Assembly: GCF_000600335.2 (NCBI RefSeq)
Contig: NZ_KK088576.1
Coordinates: 1 to 50,170 of the forward strand
Direction of reading: 5' to 3'
Origin: Rubellimicrobium mesophilum DSM 19309
Lineage (GTDB): Bacteria > Pseudomonadota > Alphaproteobacteria > Rhodobacterales > Rhodobacteraceae
Length of the DNA stretch: 50,170 bases
Under the pieces are notes generated by a model that did no database searches, was not told the DNA's origin, and was given only the letters and a program-made list of their open reading frames with translations. The translations under genes were made by a program, and so were the position numbers. Shown here piece after piece: positions 48,425 to 50,170 of this stretch (its first letter is position 1; each line of letters opens with the position of its first letter).

Positions 48425-49201
48425 TCAGGCCACGGCCGACCCGTCGGATACGGCTCGGAGGTCGGGCGCGAAGCCTGTCTGCGTCCCGAGGGACCCGAAC
48501 CCTCCCGGTCGGGCGGCGAGTCGGAGGATTGTCCCGGTCCGGTCCGGTCCGTCCTTCGTCCTGCTCCCGGACCGCGTCTCCCGCATGGGCGGAGAGTCGG
48601 GGGCGGACCTCCTGGTCGTTGTGTCGCGACGGGCCACCCAGATCCCCGTCCGTCTCCCCCGCGAGCGGAAGAGCTCGGCCAGCCAGAGCGCCTCGCCGGG
48701 GGTGCGAGGGTCGTCGGGATGGGGCAGGGCAGGCTGTGAACTCACGCGCCACCTTTCCCGCGCCGCGCTCAGGTCGGGCGCGGCGGCGCGGCGGAGGAGC
48801 CAGGCCGCGACGCCCCGTGCCTCGGAGCGGATCGCGAGCCGCTTCGTGGCGGTGAAGCCGAGAGCCGGGGGATCCCCCCAGACCTCGCCGATCACGATCG
48901 AGAGGGCGGCGCAGCCCAGCGCCTCCTCCATGGCCCAGAGGACGTCCACGGCGCGTCCGACCTCCAGATAGAGGACGTCCAGGGGATGGCCGAGCGCTGC
49001 CGCCAACCCCCTCGCCGACGGTCGCCCCCCCTCGCGCCGCGACACCCGGTCCTGCACCCAGAGGACCGGGCCCGGCCTGGACCCCAGTTGCGCCAGCACG
49101 AAGCCTGTCGCGGCCCCGTCGGCCGCCGTGGTGGCGAAGACCTCGCAGAGGGTCGGTGGGCGATCCCCGACGGGGGTGGGGGAGGGCTCGGCGTGGCTCA
49201 C
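48425..49201 (-). CDS. imuA: ImuA, translesion mutagenesis accessory protein
   Basis: ImuA is a RecA-like protein of the imuABC mutasome. The 258-residue product has GFVLAQLGSRPGPVLWVQDRVSRREGGRPSARGLAAALGHPLDVLYLEVGRAVDVLWAMEEALGCAALSIVIGEVWG, matching the ImuA core, then LGFTATKRLAIRSEARGVAAWLL. The C-terminal part after RTGIWVARRD is variable. GAGAGGATTCC precedes a GTG start at 49201. A perfect alphaproteobacterial SOS box lies about 20 bases upstream, so LexA control is expected for imuA-imuB-dnaE2. Confidence 0.88.
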   Translation of the reverse strand: MSHAEPSPTPVGDRPPTLCEVFATTAADGAATGFVLAQLGSRPGPVLWVQDRVSRREGGRPSARGLAAALGHPLDVLYLEVGRAVDVLWAMEEALGCAALSIVIGEVWGDPPALGFTATKRLAIRSEARGVAAWLLRRAAAPDLSAARERWRVSSQPALPHPDDPRTPGEALWLAELFRSRGRRTGIWVARRDTTTRRSAPDSPPMRETRSGSRTKDGPDRTGTILRLAARPGGFGSLGTQTGFAPDLRAVSDGSAVA

Positions 49202-49220
49202 GGAATCCTCTCGGGCCTGT

Positions 49221-49235
49221 GTTCATGTTTTGTTC
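49221..49235 (-). promoter_or_regulatory. LexA (SOS) box upstream of imuA
   Basis: GTTCATGTTTTGTTC is a perfect GTTC-N7-GTTC direct repeat, the alphaproteobacterial LexA operator. It is 20-34 bases from the imuA start and in an AT-rich patch, where it would overlap the promoter. Confidence 0.88.
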
Positions 49236-49311
49236 TAGGGCGGGCCGTTCGCTCCGTCAAATGAGTCGCGCAAGTTATCCCAAGAAGATCGTCGCGAAAG
49301 TAACGGCTTGC

Positions 49312-50170
49312 TCAGGTCCCGAGCGCCTCGTCGGTGGCGGCGACCAGGGCCAGCGCCGCCGCGCCCTGCGCCCAGACGAGGTCGCCCCAGGCATGGACCT
49401 CCACCCGCACTGGTGGGCGTCCGGCGGGGAGGACGAGGCGCTGCATCTCGGCCAGAACGTCCTCGGCGTAGAGGAAGTCGTAGCGCATCCGCTCGCCGGA
49501 CAGGATCACGAGGCCGGGGTCGAAGAGCTGCACGAGGTTGGCGAGGCCCATCGCGAGGTAGCGGCCGGCCCGGGCGAAGATCTCGCGCGCGGATTCGTGG
49601 CCGGCCTTGGCCTCGCCGAAGAGCGTCTCCAGCATGGCGCGGGGGCTCTGGGATTGGCGGGGGTCGCGGCCGAGCGCGGTCGCGGCCTCGCGCGCCAGGG
49701 CGTAGTCGGCAAGGTAGGCCTCAAGGCAGCCTCGCTGCCCGCAGCGGCAGAGCGCGCCGTCGAGCCGGACCTTGGTGTGGCCGAGCTCCAGCCCCATGCC
49801 GCGCGCGCCCCGGAACAGGCGGCCCCCCTGAACGAGGCCCATGCCGACCCCGTGCTCGATGGTGACGACGGCGAAGTCCGAGAGCGCCCGGCCGGCGCCG
49901 AACCAGAGCTCGGCCAGGGTCAGGAGGTTCGAGTCGTTGTCGATCTGGACCGGGGCGCCGAGCCGCGCCTCGCAGGCCTCGCGGAACGGCAGGTCGGTGC
50001 CTTCGAGGAGCGGCGACCAGGCCACCGATCCGCGCCCGTGGTCCACGAGGCCGGGAAGGCCGATGCCGATGGCCTGCACCTCGCGGCCCGGGGCGCGGGC
50101 GCGCAGGTCGGCCACGAGGGCCTCGACCTCGTCCAGGAGCTCCTCGGTCGGGCGGCGGCCGGGGGCGGCG
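49312..50170 (-). CDS. ROK family protein, 5' end outside window
   Basis: ROK proteins are sugar kinases or XylR/NagC-type repressors. The visible part (about 285 residues) has GIGLPGLVDHGRGSV, QIDNDSNLLTLAELWFGAG, the ExGH motif in GLELGHTKV, and the zinc-binding CRCGQRGCLEAYL, all ROK signatures. The N terminus, which would show a helix-turn-helix or a kinase phosphate-binding motif, lies beyond the window. The long linker upstream (RRPTEELLDEVEALVADLR) is typical of the repressor form, so a sugar-responsive regulator is more likely. It ends 76 bases before the SOS box of imuA. Confidence 0.85.
   Translation of the reverse strand, partial: AAPGRRPTEELLDEVEALVADLRARAPGREVQAIGIGLPGLVDHGRGSVAWSPLLEGTDLPFREACEARLGAPVQIDNDSNLLTLAELWFGAGRALSDFAVVTIEHGVGMGLVQGGRLFRGARGMGLELGHTKVRLDGALCRCGQRGCLEAYLADYALAREAATALGRDPRQSQSPRAMLETLFGEAKAGHESAREIFARAGRYLAMGLANLVQLFDPGLVILSGERMRYDFLYAEDVLAEMQRLVLPAGRPPVRVEVHAWGDLVWAQGAAALALVAATDEALGT

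Overview
The window is chromosomal DNA from a very GC-rich alphaproteobacterium, most likely a member of the Rhodobacterales (Rhodobacteraceae/Paracoccaceae group). Support comes from the gene sets (nagZ-scpA-scpB; yceD-rpmF-plsX-fabH-ihfA-merR; argC-ccmE; ccmF-ccmH; imuA-imuB-dnaE2; an Anbu peptidase), from a GTTC-N7-GTTC type SOS box, from CtrA-like boxes, and from the near-exclusive use of G/C-ending codons. Almost everything is housekeeping. I see no prophage, insertion sequence or CRISPR array.

Layout. 1-3005: a SPOR-domain protein (cut by the window start), nagZ, scpA and scpB, with a REPIN-like inverted pair between scpA and scpB. 3006-3771: a long stretch without a supported gene, holding an inverted repeat and a CtrA-like box. 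3772-5446: dCTP deaminase, a VOC protein and tRNA-Pro(GGG). 5502-9601 (minus): merR, ihfA, fabH, plsX, rpmF and yceD, a lipid-synthesis/ribosomal-protein operon. 9686-10461: bamE and two tiny membrane-protein ORFs. 10480-18184: msrB, an ABC-F ATPase, a secreted protein, an iron-binding periplasmic protein, a lytic transglycosylase, mazG, gap and a DoxX-like protein. 18141-23201: tkt, a zauP-like coiled-coil gene with zapA, a membrane-anchored protein, grxD, bolA and a secreted protein. 23206-26540: purL, a candidate small RNA and a LysR regulator. 26751-28704: murI, a CPBP protease-like protein and a DUF2171 protein. 28814-34027: argC, ccmE, an endolysin-holin pair, ccmF and ccmH. 34090-39537: gltA, gltX, comEC and a CoxG-like protein. 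39625-43260: an SDR and uxuA, a metallophosphoesterase and the Anbu peptidase. 43415-49201: dnaE2-imuB-imuA, the SOS mutagenesis cassette. 49312-50170: a ROK protein cut by the window end.

How genes work together: CcmE, CcmF and CcmH serve cytochrome c maturation. The GH108 endolysin and holin sitting between ccmE and ccmF, with a CtrA-like box in front, look like the lysis cassette used by Rhodobacterales gene transfer agents. ImuA, ImuB and DnaE2 act together in damage-induced translesion synthesis and have a textbook alphaproteobacterial LexA box upstream. GrxD and BolA form the iron-sulfur/iron-sensing pair, and ZapA with its coiled-coil partner acts at the Z ring.

Eight genes or gene candidates need one-base corrections to read through: bamE, the ORF after it, gltA, gltX, comEC, the SDR gene, and dnaE2 twice. 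Since gltX is essential and the changes are single-base, mostly losses in G/C runs, consensus errors are the simplest explanation. The observations I would follow first are the candidate sRNA upstream of purL (25440-25560), the CtrA-box/endolysin/holin cassette, the repeat family built on GGTGTTGCGTCGCCCC, and the REPIN.
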